Source: Venturia oleaginea
Taxonomy: Eukaryota; Ascomycota; Dothideomycetes; Venturiales; Venturiaceae
Reading direction: 5' to 3'
Length of the DNA: 64,000 nucleotides
Assembly: GCA_013176395.1 (NCBI GenBank)
Contig: JABMLP010000015.1
Location: forward strand, 124,001-188,000
Positions 11,541 through 24,116 of this stretch are shown piece after piece. Position 1 is the stretch's first letter. Each line of letters starts with the position of its first letter. The translations under genes were made by a program, and so were the position numbers. The notes under the pieces were generated by a model that saw only the letters and a list, made by a program, of their open reading frames with translations, was not told the DNA's origin and did not search any database.

Positions 11541-13236
11541 TCACGACGTCGATCTTTCTCTTTTCGCATCAGCAGCGTCCTGCAGATCTGCGTCTCGCGC
11601 CATTTCTGTTGCCCGAAGCAAGGCTGGCCACTGCGATCCATGGTCGTGATTTTGTAATTGAGCCAGTGCCCTCGCCGCTCCTGGGAGTGGTGGCCTGGCG
11701 TCGAGCGGTGAAGTGTTCATTCCAATAGTCGAAGGTATCGGCGCAGGAAGCATTCGGTCCGCTTTCTGCGGATCGATAGCTGGAAGAAGAGCTCCTTGGT
11801 AAGGAACGCCTGGGAGGCTGTCGCTATGTGATGAGTGGCTTGTATCAGCACGTACAAGAGCTGGGAGTTGCGGCGAAGCCCGGGGCGGGCGTCTTGATAG
11901 AAACTCGGAATGGAGGGGTGACTGTGATGGGGTTTCCTCAGTTCCACCAGGCCAATATCGGGATTCTCTGTTTGAAAGGCCATGATTAGGCACACCGGAT
12001 TGTCTACCACGAAATTCTGGTGGAGGCTCCGTGCCTCTGGCGTGATGAGGCAGGTCATAGCTGCTATACACCGACGCCCCATCTGGAGGGCTGGACTCTG
12101 GAGAATGCGCATGCTGACTTGCGGGAGACTGGAGCCCTACGGAGTAGGTTGCAGGCGAAGTCGACGCAGAAACCGGATGGTATCCACCCAGCGCCGAGAA
12201 TCCCGTGACCCTGGAATGCGAGTTTGAATGTGACCTCAGCGTTCGGAGAGTTGAGCTTTCTGCAGGGATGCCAGGCCCTATAGATTTCTCACCAAATTTG
12301 CTGCTTCGCTCACCACTCTGTGCCGATCCTGTCGTCGCCTCGGTACTGGTCTCATGATCAACTCGAGATCGTTTCCCATCATATCGTGGTGTAGCGTGCT
12401 TGGCCTTGAAATCGGCAAGATACTCCTGATACTGGGCATATTGAGGAGTCTTCTTGTAATCAGCCATCTCAGCGTAGTACTTCTCCTTGGCTCCAGCGGC
12501 TTGACGTTCACAAGATTCGCGTAAATCCGGTGCCAGGACTTGCCACCGCTCACCGACCAATTTGGCAATTTCAGTGAATGAGAGGTCTTGGCCTCGCAGC
12601 TCCTCTCGGACCACTGCCCACGAATTAGAAAAGGTTCGAGCAAACACGTGGCAAACTTACTATTCGAGAATATCACATAGGCAGAGGGAGGCCGCTCGGG
12701 AGCGTTGTCGTCGGCCTACTGGAGTCAGCAAACGCTCGTAATTGATACATATGGTTGCTTGTCATACCTTTGGATGTCGCCGATACTTGCGTTTGGTACC
12801 TGTTGTTGAGGTTTGGATGGGTGCAGCAGGCGTTCCCCGTCCACCAGAGCTCTCTTTGGTACCTCCATCTGAATCGTCACCACTCGGGTAGCCGCCATCG
12901 GCCGCGGATATTTTTCGCGCATGTAACAAAGATCGTTCTGTCGGCGCTCCTCTCGACTCGGCAATAGCACGTTGCAGTTTCTACAGCATATAATTTTAGT
13001 GGATATCTTCGGCACTGCAGCTCTGTGGACGTACCCTGCGATGGCCAAGTTTTACATTCAAGGAATTTCTGAGCATCCAATTAACATGGTAAACATGGCG
13101 ATGACGAGTGGTCAACGTACAGGTCAGATTCGGTAATGTCGAGGATAGTATCCCAGGTGTCAAAGCCTTCGGAAATGAAGCTTTGAAGATATTGAGAGAG
13201 CCCCAGCCGCTCTAGACGGACGCCTAGATCATTCAT
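11541..13236 (-). CDS. SAM-domain and HMG-box DNA-binding protein
   Basis: Five exons, 13236..13121, 13068..13035, 12980..12768, 12715..12661 and 12613..11541, sum to 1491 nt (496 aa) with every junction in frame. Residues about 1-60 form a SAM domain (LGVRLERLGLSQYLQSF ... NVKLGHRRKLQRAI), a protein-protein interaction module. After a Gly/Ser/Thr linker comes a single HMG box (KRKYRRHPKADDNAPERPPS, AYVIFSN, LSFTEIAKLVGERW), split by two introns of 52 and 47 bp. The last ~300 residues are Ser/Pro-rich and probably disordered. The architecture predicts a nuclear, sequence-specific or architectural DNA-binding regulator. HMG-box proteins of this layout occur in Pezizomycotina and some act in mating and development; that link is family knowledge, not seen here. 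The start ATG at 13236 sits directly before the SAM domain, and the frame is open upstream, so an extra N-terminal exon cannot be excluded. Confidence 0.85.
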
Positions 13237-14897
13237 GAAGAGGATCAAGTTCCAAATCCCGGTGGTGATGGTGGTGATGCACGAGTTATAAATTAGTCGC
13301 GGACGTGTGGGCGAGGTTACTGGGAATAGATCAGCCGAGTCGGGATGGGGATGTTAGCCGCATGCAGAACTCACAATGCGAGGAAGAACAGGGTAAAAAG
13401 TAGGTCTAGTCAGATGGGACGGATGTATGGCTTAATTGGGCGAAGGTGTTGAGGTGGATATAAAGACAAAAAGAAGGGTTTCAAATTGTTGCAGGGCGCG
13501 CATGCGCAAGAAGTCAAGAAGAAAGAGACGGAGATGTTGCCAACGGTAGCAGGGCGACGACGGAGATTCAGAAATCGCAGCGATACTGGATGCAGATTCG
13601 AGTGCACGGAATGGTGATTCTGTTAACCCGAGAGGTGGTGAATCTGTGGCTCGAAGATTGTAGACAAGACTGCCAGGCATGTTTCGGCGGCCAGACAGAG
13701 AGTCGCGGTTCAGAGTGGGCTTGGTGTCGACGCGACGTACAGAGACTCGATGGCGATGAGGTGAAGGTGGTGAGTCGGAGAAAGCGCCCTTCGCCCCGGG
13801 GGAAGTATGGGGTTGTAGTCTTGACTCCAGATGAGAATTTGCACCAGGAGAGAAGAAGGGCCGGGGCCGCGAGCAGGAAGAGGAGGGCGAGTGAATTGCG
13901 CGTGCTCGCAGGCGGCAACAGAAGCTCGATCGACGATTCGTCCGATGTCGAGGGTGGGAATTCAGAGGGTTCAGCATGCAAATCTCGCTCGCCAAATGGC
14001 ACAGGGAGAGTGACGAAGTCCGCGACTGGAAGTCTTGGCACTGCGATCCTGTCCTGCAGGCAAGATCCGCATTCGATTGCTGCCAGTCATCCGCGTGAGG
14101 GTCTTTTGTCCCATGTCAGAAAGCGACAACGGTTTCGCGAGCTGACTCGCCGGTAAGGTGCAAGGCTAGCATCATCTGATCCCACGTCCTCATCGTGATC
14201 CTCAGGTCTCCCAATACCAGGTTAGGTATTTCTTTGTGGTGGCACGCCGAGTGCCACCACGAGTTGCACCACGAGTGCCACTACAAAGACCAACCAGACG
14301 CAGACTGCAAACTACCTACAAAATGGCATGCTGCCATCGTGATCCTGCATGCATGGTCAAAGCCCACCATCGCAATGCCATTTCGTCATCATCGGAAAAT
14401 TCCTTCATATATGTAGAAGGCCAATGTCGATGCTGGCGCAAGAATCCGATGGCGCCACGGCCAATCAATCGGCCCGCAAGCCATTATCTTATCAATAGGA
14501 TAAAATATTCACCGTCATACGATGATCCTGTAAGAGGGCAATCAATTGAAATCAGACCACCGACTTGGGCCCGCTTAAGCCGAGGAAGTCGGCACAACAT
14601 GGACAATATCGATAAGCCACTTTTCCATGCTAGAATTGCATCTGCCATCAGCAAGTACAACACTGTCACCATTTCCAGACGCGAGCCAGGTCTAGAACAT
14701 GCTCAAAGCTGCATCTTCTCACCCATGTAAATGCGCGGGTGGCCTCCCAGTTGCCCTCCAATCGCCACCTAGCTTTGACCTACAACAGCTCTTTGACAAG
14801 TTCATCATAGCGGTCAGTGAAGTCTAGCAGGGAGCAGTCGACGGCAAACCATCGACTTTTGATCGAGAAGCTCATACTCTGTACGGTTTCATGTAAT
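13237..14897. other. GC-rich leader and intergenic region
   Basis: Overlapping open frames on both strands at 13432-14156 are low-complexity (Arg/Ser/Pro) and mirror each other, so neither is called. The stretch probably holds the promoter and 5' leader of the SAM-HMG gene. Triplet runs such as GGTGGTGATGGTGGTGATG lie near 13261. A cluster of CACCACGAGT words lies near 14250-14283. Confidence 0.4.
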
Positions 14898-16983
14898 CTA
14901 ATGACCGAGAGTGGCGACTCTTTCCAGGAATTGCCCATGGTTTTGGACCACTTTCTTCCATGCCTGTCGCTGAGCAGGCAATGTCGCGCCGACAAACACT
15001 TTCCAAGGATGGTGCATCTCCAGCGGCCATAAGTCTTCTGGATAAGCCACTTGTGCTTGCGCAAGAGCATACAAATCAGTCCATATCAGCCCACCAAGAA
15101 TACGCAGTTTTCCAGTCAATCCAGGAGACTCTTCAGCGTGATCACCTGGGTCGTTTGGATCGAATCCTGCTTCTACAGCTGTGACGATGCCGCAAAAGTC
15201 TCCTTCTGGTGTCATGCTGTCGGGTATTGGTTGGCTCGCGTACGAAGCCACAGAGGCAGCATCAACAACCAGGAAGATGTTGGTTTGGATTCCCGAAGTC
15301 TTCCCGTCACCTTCATCTGCCTCCTTCTCTTGCGTTTCCGAGAAATGTCTACACAATGGTCAGTATGGCGCAGCAGGTGGGTGACACATCGTAGCACTTA
15401 CTTTGTAGCAGCAGACACATCGCCTTCGCTTGTGGCATGTTCACGTCCGTGTATCCATTTCAAGGTAGCCATATCTTTGATCGATTCCGCTCCAACCACA
15501 TCCTCGCCCCAATCTGCGGCGTCGGCCTCGAATCGCTGCTTGGACGCACTCCAATCCTCGTCTGTCTGAGTGTATGTCAACCGGTATATCACAAGTTCCC
15601 ACTCCTGCACAGGATCGTTCTCTGCCTCCAGGACCTGAGATTTCAGATCGACGATCCACTGTGGGGGGCTCTTTTTATGGGTGAAGGGTCTGCGAATCTC
15701 TTCCCGTAAATCATCTTGTGCCTCAATCTGCTCCTGCGCGCTTTCGATGATGTCGAAAGGATCGCCTAGACCTCTAGATTCCCTCTTCGGCCTAGAGTTT
15801 GGATCTCTGGCTAAGGTTTTCTTGATCATGGTATCAAAGGTTCTCTTCCTACTCCGCAACTTCAATTCCTCACCATGATATTTCCTTCTCTTCGCCAAAT
15901 CTGGGCTTTGCCCCTCAGTCGCATCTAGCAAACGTGAGAAACCCTCATACCCATCCATAGGCATCAAAATAGTAAAATTAGCCCTCGCAGCCAATTCCGT
16001 CAAGTCATGCAACTTATTCGTAAGTTCCCACTGTTTCTCATCATACTGCTCAAACCCCTCGGGCTCATAAGCAGCAATCTCTTCCAAAATCGGGCCTCGC
16101 AATTCCTCAACACGTTCAATCACCCACCCATGCGCTCTTGTCGTCATAACCTTGAAATGCGCACCCATAAATACCTGCCATAACCCCGTAACCCTTGCAT
16201 CCTCAAACTCGCCCCTTGCGCACCTCTCAACGTATCAAACGCCACATCGAAATCCCGAAACTCTTTGAAAATGAGATTGTACGTCTCCCTCAAATTCGAA
16301 GCAACGGGGTCTTGTACGAGGTAATTAAAAGCATCAACAACGCTACTCAAATACTGACACGCCATTCCGAAATTCTTATCCTTGTACAGGCCTTTCTTCC
16401 GCCACTGTTCTTTACCCATGGGGATGATACCTTCCCAGAGTCTCGATTTCATGGCTTGGATTTTCTTCGAGACGACGACGAGGCGGGCGGAGTCTTCGTT
16501 GGTGCCGATGCGGATGGATGCTTGTGTTATTGCTGAGTTGGGGAGGGTGTTAAAGGGGGCTGGGGGCCCAGTCGGCGTAGGGGGCTAGGAGGAGGGAGAT
16601 GTCTTCTTCGGTGATGAGGTGGAGGGGTGTTTTGGAGCCGCCTGGGAGGTTGCCGTGCATGGTGAATTCTAGGAAGTGGGAGAGTGTTTGGGGTTCTAGG
16701 ATTCTGTCGACTTTTTGTTTGGATTAGTATTTGGTTTTTATTGATCCTGAAGATTTCGAACATTTGAGAATATCTCATCTTCTCAAAGTCCCAGCTCTTC
16801 CCAAAAAAGTTTCTCTTCTCTTCTCTTCTACGAAATTCAAATAAAAACTCACCAACCATTATAATCCCCCGCCTCTCGCCGTGTATTCTCATTCCATTCC
16901 TCACCCACGACGCCTTTTGGTAGATTCTCCATCCCCTCAGCCAGATACCGATTATGCTGTAAAAATTCTTGTTGGGTCTCCAT
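14898..16983 (-). pseudogene. Frame-disrupted gene of an unnamed fungal family (related to 61119..62069)
   Basis: Read on the minus strand from the ATG at 16983, exon 1 (to 16853) gives METQQEFLQHNRYLAEGMEN... Downstream segments clearly belong together but switch frame. ILEPQTLSHFLEFTMHGN runs into a C5 run near 16562-16566, after which the next frame continues with FNTLPNSAITQASIRIG. Near 16205-16215 the frame changes again into ARVTGLWQVFMGAHFKVMTT. At the first junction the only good acceptor creates TGA. One intron is clean: 15401..15349, GTAAGT..GTAG, joining SAATK to HFSETQEK. The C-terminal half has VIYRLTYTQTDEDW and NIFLVVDAASVASY, which match the gene at 61119..62069. Either the gene is decaying or the sequence has three one-base errors. 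The end is also uncertain, because another frame at 14780 continues plausibly. Confidence 0.55.
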
Positions 16984-18577
16984 CTAGCCAAAGTCTTGAG
17001 CACACGATGTGAGAGAAAAGATGGTTGGAAACAGTGATACCGCGTTTTGCATTGAAAAAGAGGGAAATCTTATCAACCGCGAGAAGACTCCGCTTAGTGC
17101 TTATACGACTGGGAGAATTGTTGCCTCTCTAATGTTACTATTTTGGGAATAGGAGAAGTGACGCTATTGGGAAACGGTGTTCTTGGGCAGGGATGTTATT
17201 TCCAAACCGAGCCGTTTTCTGTCGATTCGGTGACGTCGGTTTTCTTGCTCTGTGTCCTGGTCCCTTTGGCATTGCATCTCCATCGGGTACTCGTCGTTTC
17301 CATCTCGCTCTCATCCATCATCCATATTTACGTAGTGATATCTTCGAGATCCCACGTGTATTAATTCTTCCCTCGTTACATGATCTTTGGCATGCTATCT
17401 ACGACTAACTCTTGTCTAGTAGGGTTCTCAAGCTTCAGTGAATCGATATCTACCGATGAGTTTTCCCAAAGTCTATGACTCCTTGAGCGAGATATCCTCT
17501 GCTTGATCTTGCTCTATTTCTTTACTTTCCGAGGTTATGGGCGCAACCACCATTATCTTGCGCCTACTATTTTGCCGTGGAAACTATACACGAATCCAGC
17601 CGCACCACACTTGATGGCCTCTGGATCGTAGGGTCGTCCCGCCGTATTCTTAGGTATGGAATGGTTTTACTGATGGTATATGTTTTGTCAGGTTGCTGTT
17701 GCTTGATATCTCATTGAAAATCCGGAAGAGCGGAGGATCAAGCGGATAATATTGCTTTTCCATCATCTCAATATTGTTACTCTCTTGAACTCCCTCATTG
17801 ATGGAATGATGACTGGCGCTATGCGACCGTCGGTAGCTTTCCGGCTCGTAGCGCTATACTTGCGCTATCGAAGGGGATCGTTCTGTTGCAGAGTGTAGTG
17901 AAAATTTTTCGCAATCAACTCGTGAGGGAGCTTCAGCGAGGAAAATTGGCGGACCGATTTTTCAGGTGCTATTTGTTTGGAGACCATGGCGCTACTGCAG
18001 TTGGCACTTTGTTGGGATCGCGAAGCTAGCTCGGACTGGTCAAATCTACCGAATTGAGGTTTGTAGATGCCGAGTTTATAAAGAGCAACAAAGCTGACAT
18101 AGATAGATGTAGCTTTCTGCACTATGATTGCGCCTCAAGTCCGGCGAAGTTTGCGTATTTGTACGGGGAATAGACTTTGTTTCTTTTTCAACAAAGAAGT
18201 GGTTTGCCAAACCGCGCCCCTTTATGGATGGCTTGGTTTGGTTCGCCGTCATATTTTGGCCCTGGATTGCGGGAAGACTTAGGATCAAGTCTATGGTACG
18301 GGAGTGCAGGTTCCAAGATAATTAAGCTGAATCCAGGTATATTTGCTCATGCATCGTGTCTACGTCACGAACGGTGGTCACTGGTTGTGGCAGTAGGACA
18401 ATAAGACATTCTCAGGTCCGGTAAAGCCTAGGTGTTTGGTATTCATCACCAAGGATGAAGAGGAAAATTTGATCCTTTATCAACAAAGAAGCTTAATTTC
18501 TCTTTGAAAGACGCATACAATAAGAGAGGTCCAGGCTTGACAGACTGATCAGGTTCGTCAGTCAACGTTGTAGCTCG
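16984..18577. other. Intergenic region, no gene seen
   Basis: About 1.6 kb with only short open frames that lack domains or paired splice sites. I see no RNA gene or repeat beyond simple AT-rich words. Confidence 0.45.
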
Positions 18578-18637
18578 TCAATTCCTACAACCACCATCAA
18601 GTACGACAACCCAGAAATTACCCGGAGAATCACTCAT

Positions 18638-19342
18638 ATGCGAGAAAACCTGCCACTCGAACTCGAATTGATAGTCTTTACCTTCGCGCTCACCAAGGAC
18701 GAGCACATCGAGATAGGTCACAGAAGAGCCGATATCTTCTATCCCGACCCCGAAAAATTCTCGAACGCTCAAAATCCTGGCAGAGCCATGTCCAGTCCCC
18801 TCTTCCAATACAAGGACAAGGATTTCTACAACCTGTGCTTCGAGGCGTTCTTAAAAAAAATACGTTCGAGATCGGGAGATATGGTTCGCTAAGTATCAAT
18901 GAAAATCCAGAGAACAAACTCATGAGGAAGTATGTTAGGCATCTACGCTCTGAGGTGGTGCCGCCGTGATATTCAGCCAAACGTGGCATTATGCCAGGGC
19001 TTTGTTTGCTCTAAGACGGAGACCATAATCCTTGACATGGGTCAACTAGGTTTCTCTAGGCCCAATCGTCCATATATTCCGCATGTGCCCACTTGGCCAA
19101 GTGGTCGTGAGATCCATTTTACCTCAACTCAGGTGGTGGAAGGGACAGGAATCAAGCATATCCTTCGAGACCCTGAGAAAGGTGGCAAAGCGCGACATCT
19201 AATATCGAATTTTGATTCGCCGACTGCAATCGCCTTTCCAAATGGATTCGGACGGGTTTCCGACGATTCCAGTCTTGCGCCACCAAGTCGTATAGAAGTG
19301 GTCGATGCTATGAGGAGTGTCATGGCGTGGATCCGTTGTTAG
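18638..19342 (+). pseudogene. Probable 2EXR-like (F-box-like) gene relic
   Basis: The first open segment (18638..18892) begins MRENLPLELELIVFTFALTK, which resembles the L-P-x-E-[IL]-x-x-x-[IV]-[FW] core of the fungal 2EXR/F-box-like domain. A second segment in another frame (18932..19342) includes TETIILDMGQLGF, the kind of Leu-rich strand found in the C-terminal part of these proteins. Stops separate the two. The assignment rests on short motifs only. Confidence 0.35.
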
Positions 19343-20984
19343 TTCACGGAAATTGATGGCAGTGAGACGGTGAAGGTCCGGGCGAGTTTGGACGGTAAGA
19401 TCGTGGAGTCGGACGAAGATATTGGTTAAGACGAGACCTTTCGGAAGACTGAGATTGGCGTCGTCATTGGACATAGGGAGCCTTGAATAAGTTCACTTGA
19501 TACGCCTGCTCTTGATAGTTGGGGGAAAGAATAGATGATGTTCAGCACAATCAGGTCTTCAAAACTTGTCCGATCGGTTGTATTTCCATCGTTATCAGCA
19601 TGTTCGTATGGGCCTCGAAAAGTTGTCACTACATTGATAGCATCTGGTCCGATTGCTATTAACATCTCGTCTATGGTTGATATCTGTGGAGAGGTATAAG
19701 CGACAGCGCTGGATTGCTCGCGTTAGTGAAAGCTCGACATGGGTAACTAAGCGATATACTGCGAGAATTTCCACACCATGTAATCCACACTAGAAGGAGG
19801 CGACAATTGGGAAGGAACGTAAAAGTCAGATTTTCACTGCTCACGATCCTTTCGCAGATGTCTCCTCACATCCATATATTTATCGTGTCCCACTGCATCC
19901 CTCGCATCTGTCTCCAGAGCCTCCCAATTAGAACCACCTATCGTTTCATCCTCGAATCCTGACCTTCTTCACTTTTCATCTCCACTCTTATCCCCATTCT
20001 CCATCAATCTCACCATTGAAACTGGCTTTCACAATTAATTTCTCTCCCCCTTTCCACTGCCCAAACCACTTTCTAATCCACGCCGTAGCGCACATCACGA
20101 CCATCCCAAAGTAGGGTTCCCCTCCGTTTTCATTACCTTGATCTCGTAGTTGGTTTGACTTCGGGAATCGCAACCCGTTCCCAACCTCGGATTCAAAATT
20201 CAGAACAAATTCCCGTACCGGGTTGGGAAAGCGCGTAGGTTAAAACCAGGACGCAAATTTCACAGGGTAGTTTCGCACTGAGGCTGTGTGTAGGACAGAT
20301 TACTTTCCACGATGTCCTAGCTTGGGCGGGTGTATTTGTCCTGGTGATGAATACCCGAAAGTGAAGCGCACCGAACCGTGGCCAGAGACATGCAACGAAG
20401 TGGTAGGAATACAAGCGTGCTGAATATCCGATGAAAAGCGCGCGGAAGTGTGTCCAAAGAACTGTCTAGCAGATACTGATGGGAACCAAAGGTGTGTGCT
20501 CAAACGAAGTGCCGGACTGGGTGCTAGAAAGGTCCTCCTGAATCGGTGGATGTGTGTGCCCTGAAAAAAAAGAGTTGATGCCTTTCGGCGGTGTCAGAAC
20601 GAGGAGAAAAAATGGCTGGATCAATCGCAACATTGAGTCGATCGGGCGGAGTCAGATCAGTTCCTGGTAACGTTTGACGAACTTTTGCTAGCAGTGGCTC
20701 GTCTTGTCCATCATTTTTGGACTCGTCCTCTTGCAGGCAGGACGTACGCAGAATCAGCTGTGGATTACGCGCACAGAGTCTTATCAAATTATCAAGTCTC
20801 TTTATGTGGGCCGAGATGATATCGCCCAGATCCGAGGTGTCGTGTCCAGAGCTTTCCAGGCCCTTCAGATCATATCTCTTTTGGTATTTTTTGATAGTCG
20901 CATCAAGCTCATTATCATGGTATCATAGTCCGCCTCAAACGCCAACGCAATGCGAACAAAAACTCTAGCTCCAAGCGCCACAGA
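19343..20984. other. Intergenic region, no gene seen
   Basis: About 1.6 kb with no supportable gene. It precedes the 3' end of BUD23. Open frames here are short, overlap on both strands and show no known motif. Confidence 0.45.
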
Positions 20985-21850
20985 TTAAAATGCAATCCTT
21001 CTCTTCCTGCCTGTATACTTGCTTCCAGCCTTGATCACTCTCCCTTTACGTTCCAGTCTATTCTTTGTCCTCAGAATCTCGTCCTTCCGGGTAGTTTTGT
21101 CGCCCTTCGTCCGGCCCTTCTTCCTGAAGTCATCCACCTCAACGCCATCCATGCCACTTACCAGATTGGTGATATCGCCCGAGGCACCGACCGTAAGGAC
21201 AAGGTAGACCTTGACGTTCTTCGTGCCCTGTCCGTCTTCCAGAAGACCAGCGCCAAAACCAGCACGAATCGCTGCGCTCGAAACCATCTTCTTCTGCTTG
21301 TCGTCCCGCGGGTAGAACTGGCACACTGCTCTTCCACCTCTTTTCAGAGATGAGTATAAACTCTCGAAAAACCGTTTTAATCGGCCTTCGGGGCTATCGA
21401 TGGTGCTTTCGGCGTTGCAAAGCCATTGGATCGCGCTGATGCTGATAGCGGCATCGAAGGTACCAGGTCGAAACGCCACACCCTGGCCAGCGTCTGCAAG
21501 CAAAAGGTCGCCTTCCACGTCTCTTTCTAGTGCCACAGCCAGCATAGACGCTGAAATGTCCATTCCTATCCATGTGTGGGGTCCTACTGGCGGTTCTATT
21601 GAGGAGAGGATTTGGCCTGAGAGCCCGGAGCCGGAGCCGATGTCGAGAATGAGGGATGGAGTGGTAAGATTGAGCAGGGACAGAGCTCGGTGGGTCATTT
21701 GCGCCTGTATATTCTTGATGCGCGAGTTCGTGTCGTACTTCTTGGAGGTGGTATCATTGTAGTAGAGGTCCGGCGGGCTGTTATTTTATTAGCTGAGTAG
21801 GAAAGCCGATTCAAGAGAGATATTTACAGGCTATCTTCTGGACGCGACAT
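20985..21850 (-). CDS. BUD23: 18S rRNA (guanine-N7)-methyltransferase
   Basis: Two exons, 21850..21828 and 21777..20985, give 271 aa, close to the ~275 aa of yeast Bud23. Exon 1 encodes only MSRPEDS plus part of a Leu codon; splicing with the GTAAAT..ACAG intron restores PPDLYYNDTTSKKYDTNSRI, a family hallmark. Motif I of the Rossmann methyltransferase fold is LILDIGSGSGLSG, followed by WIGMDISASML. The basic C-terminal tail (RKGRVIKAGSKYTGRKRRIAF region) is typical of Bud23 and binds the pre-40S particle. The enzyme methylates a guanine of 18S rRNA with Trm112 as cofactor and acts in late 40S maturation. It is transcribed divergently from SVP26 with about 180 bp between the start codons. Confidence 0.95.
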
Positions 21851-22032
21851 TGTGAATAGTGTGTATGGATTGAAAGGTAGTTGTAGTCGCAGCTATTACA
21901 CAAATTTCGCCCTTATCGATAAGTATCCTGCGGACTTCCGAGTGATGACCTAGGTGTAGACACGGCTCTATTTGTCTGCCAGCCGGACAACAAAAGACTA
22001 TGGACTTTTCATAAAACACCAATAGATACAAC
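21851..22032. promoter_or_regulatory. Shared divergent promoter of BUD23 and SVP26
   Basis: Only 182 bp separate the two start codons, so both promoters must lie here. I see no clear TATA box. Confidence 0.6.
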
Positions 22033-22840
22033 ATGTGGATTCTACCTCTTGTAGGATACATAGGCGTAATCCTAGGCTTCTGCTTCCTCACTTTGGCAAT
22101 TGGTATACATCTGCCCCCTGACTGTACCCGCCAATACAATTTACTGATAGATACCATAGCTTCCGGTCTATACTACCTCTCTGAGCTCGTTGAAGAACAC
22201 ACTGTCTTCACCAAGTACCTTCTCCAGCGATTGATTTACTTCGTCATCGCCCTCCAGGCCCTCCTATGTCTCGTCGACAGCTTCCCGGTTAAGCTCTCTC
22301 TCCTGAGCATGTTCAGCCATGTCATCTATTCACAAAACTTACGGCGGTTTCCCGTGGTTAAGCTGACGGATCCATTGTTCATATTGTCTTGTGGTATGCT
22401 GAGAGGATATGCAAAAATCATCCACGGACAAGCAGCTAATTGCCCTAGTGCTCGTCCTCGTGAACCACTACCTATGGTTTACCCACTTCCAAGCCCCTCC
22501 ACGATATCGAGCCGATTCCTCCTATCGTGGATACGCATTTGACACGACAGAACACCCATCGTTCTCTGAAATAAGCTCCTACTTCGGTCTCTGTGTCTGG
22601 TTAGTTCCCTTCGCGCTGTTTGTTGGTCTCAGCGCAGGCGAGAACGTGCTCCCAAGCATGGGATCAGAGTACGCGACTGGAAATGGTAGCAGTTTCGCTG
22701 CTGCTGGATCTGAGCCTGGAAAGAAAGAGCAGAGCAGGGAAGGGTTGGCCAAAGCGCTGGTGAACAATGTACGGGATTGGGCAGGAGGAACGGGTGAGGC
22801 ATTGGGGATGTGGAAAAGCGATAATACGAAGAGATGGTAA
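22033..22840 (+). CDS. SVP26: SVP26/Erv26 (TEX261 family) ER-Golgi membrane cargo adaptor
   Basis: Two exons, 22033..22393 and 22449..22840, give 250 aa; the intron has donor GTATGC, branch GCTAAT and acceptor CTAG. The protein has about four hydrophobic segments and the family signatures IASGLYYLSELVEEHT, HVIYSQNLRRFPVVKL and LVNHYLWF. Svp26/Erv26 cycles between ER and Golgi in COPII vesicles and helps type II membrane glycosyltransferases leave the ER. The last ~70 residues are hydrophilic and poorly conserved. The gene is divergent from BUD23. Confidence 0.93.
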
Positions 22841-23327
22841 GAATATAATTTGGTTTTCAAGAGTATGGAATATCGGGCACAGTCACGACAAAGGTATGGA
22901 AAAGGGATGGCATGGTTTTGAAGACTATTTTCGGAGTCCAATAATGACACATATATTGGATATACGTCAACAGCAAGATACCACCAACAGTGTCTCATGG
23001 AGACGCGCCAGAAGATGGCCATCAAGTCAAAGCTTCATCAACACTTTCAGACGATTGACCAATCACGATAGAATTGAAGCGTGATCTGCACATCAACTCA
23101 AATTCTTTGTGACAGGAGTTCTTTCTCTCCAAATGGTGAGTGACGTATCATGTATTGTTGTTCCATTTTGACTTCAACAGGCGCGGCTGTTTTCGTGGGA
23201 AATGGCATGAAGTTGATAACTAATTCTCATTGACAGCAAACTTCCTGAAACAAGCGATCACCAGGGATGTTGCGATATTCAAGCCTTCAACTGGGCCCCT
23301 AATCAAATCTTAAGACCGATCACAGCT
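22841..23327. other. Intergenic region, no gene seen
   Basis: The 3' flank of SVP26 followed by unassigned sequence. No domain-bearing frame is present. Confidence 0.45.
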
Positions 23328-24056
23328 ATGACTGTCCCGATCATCAAAGCACAAATCAAGACCGATCAACAGCAGTCTGACGAAGCGGACCCGTTCTTGC
23401 CACCCGAGATTAGGTCGAAGATTTTCGGCCATATGCTTGCTCAGACTAGTCCTCTCAAGATTTCGAATTCTCCGCAGGACCTTATTTACTTTGGAGCTGT
23501 GGACTTTTTGAGAGTGGAGAGCAAAAAAGATTGGACTACCGACATTGAAGCTGCTCAAGCATGAGATATTTCACATCAAGAAGAAGACAATATTCTTAGA
23601 GGCCTTAAAGGCTCTTCTCGAATCAAAACATCGTCGTCGCAGGGGCCAACAATAGCTGCAATATCGACTCAGTGTTCACAACTTTACAAGAGCTTCCTTT
23701 CGTCATCTCAGCCAAGTACACGAGACTTCACTTACTTGGCTTGGTCATGCAGAGCACACTTCCCTAGCACCCTTCTGCATTTCTATATCCAACCACTTGA
23801 TCTTGGAGCATTTTTGGAAATCGTCGAGTTGTGCCTTAAGTCGCTACAATCACTGTGGACGCTGGAAAACTCATCGGTGTATCTCATCGCGGGAACCATC
23901 GCATCGATCCATAGCATTTGGACAGCAACTGTTGACAAAGAACATCAACAACAAGCATGGCGTCGGGAGCTGCGCTCAGAGTCAGTTATTCTTCCAAAAG
24001 ACGTTCCCAATGAGATTATCCAGCAAATAGTTGCCAATCGTTTCCCCTCCGATTAA
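23328..24056 (+). pseudogene. 2EXR-like (F-box-like) gene relic
   Basis: The open segment 23328..23564 has DPFLPPEIRSKIFGHMLAQT, a good match to the 2EXR/F-box-like core, and then hits stops. Following frames hold short conserved-looking pieces (TLQELPFVISAKYTRLHLLG) interrupted by stops. Near 23992 a second core-like segment appears (LPKDVPNEIIQQIVANRF), so two decayed copies may lie head to tail. No single model restores a continuous frame. Confidence 0.45.
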
Positions 24057-24116
24057 CGATTCGACACGGGATATTTATCTGTTGCCACTGTGTCCGCAAC
24101 TGCCCAAGACTATGAG

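Noticed and set aside
13432..14156. Three overlapping frames of 157-188 codons on both strands
   Set aside because: They mirror each other over the same GC-rich stretch, have Arg/Ser/Pro-biased composition and no domain; more likely leader or promoter of the SAM-HMG gene.
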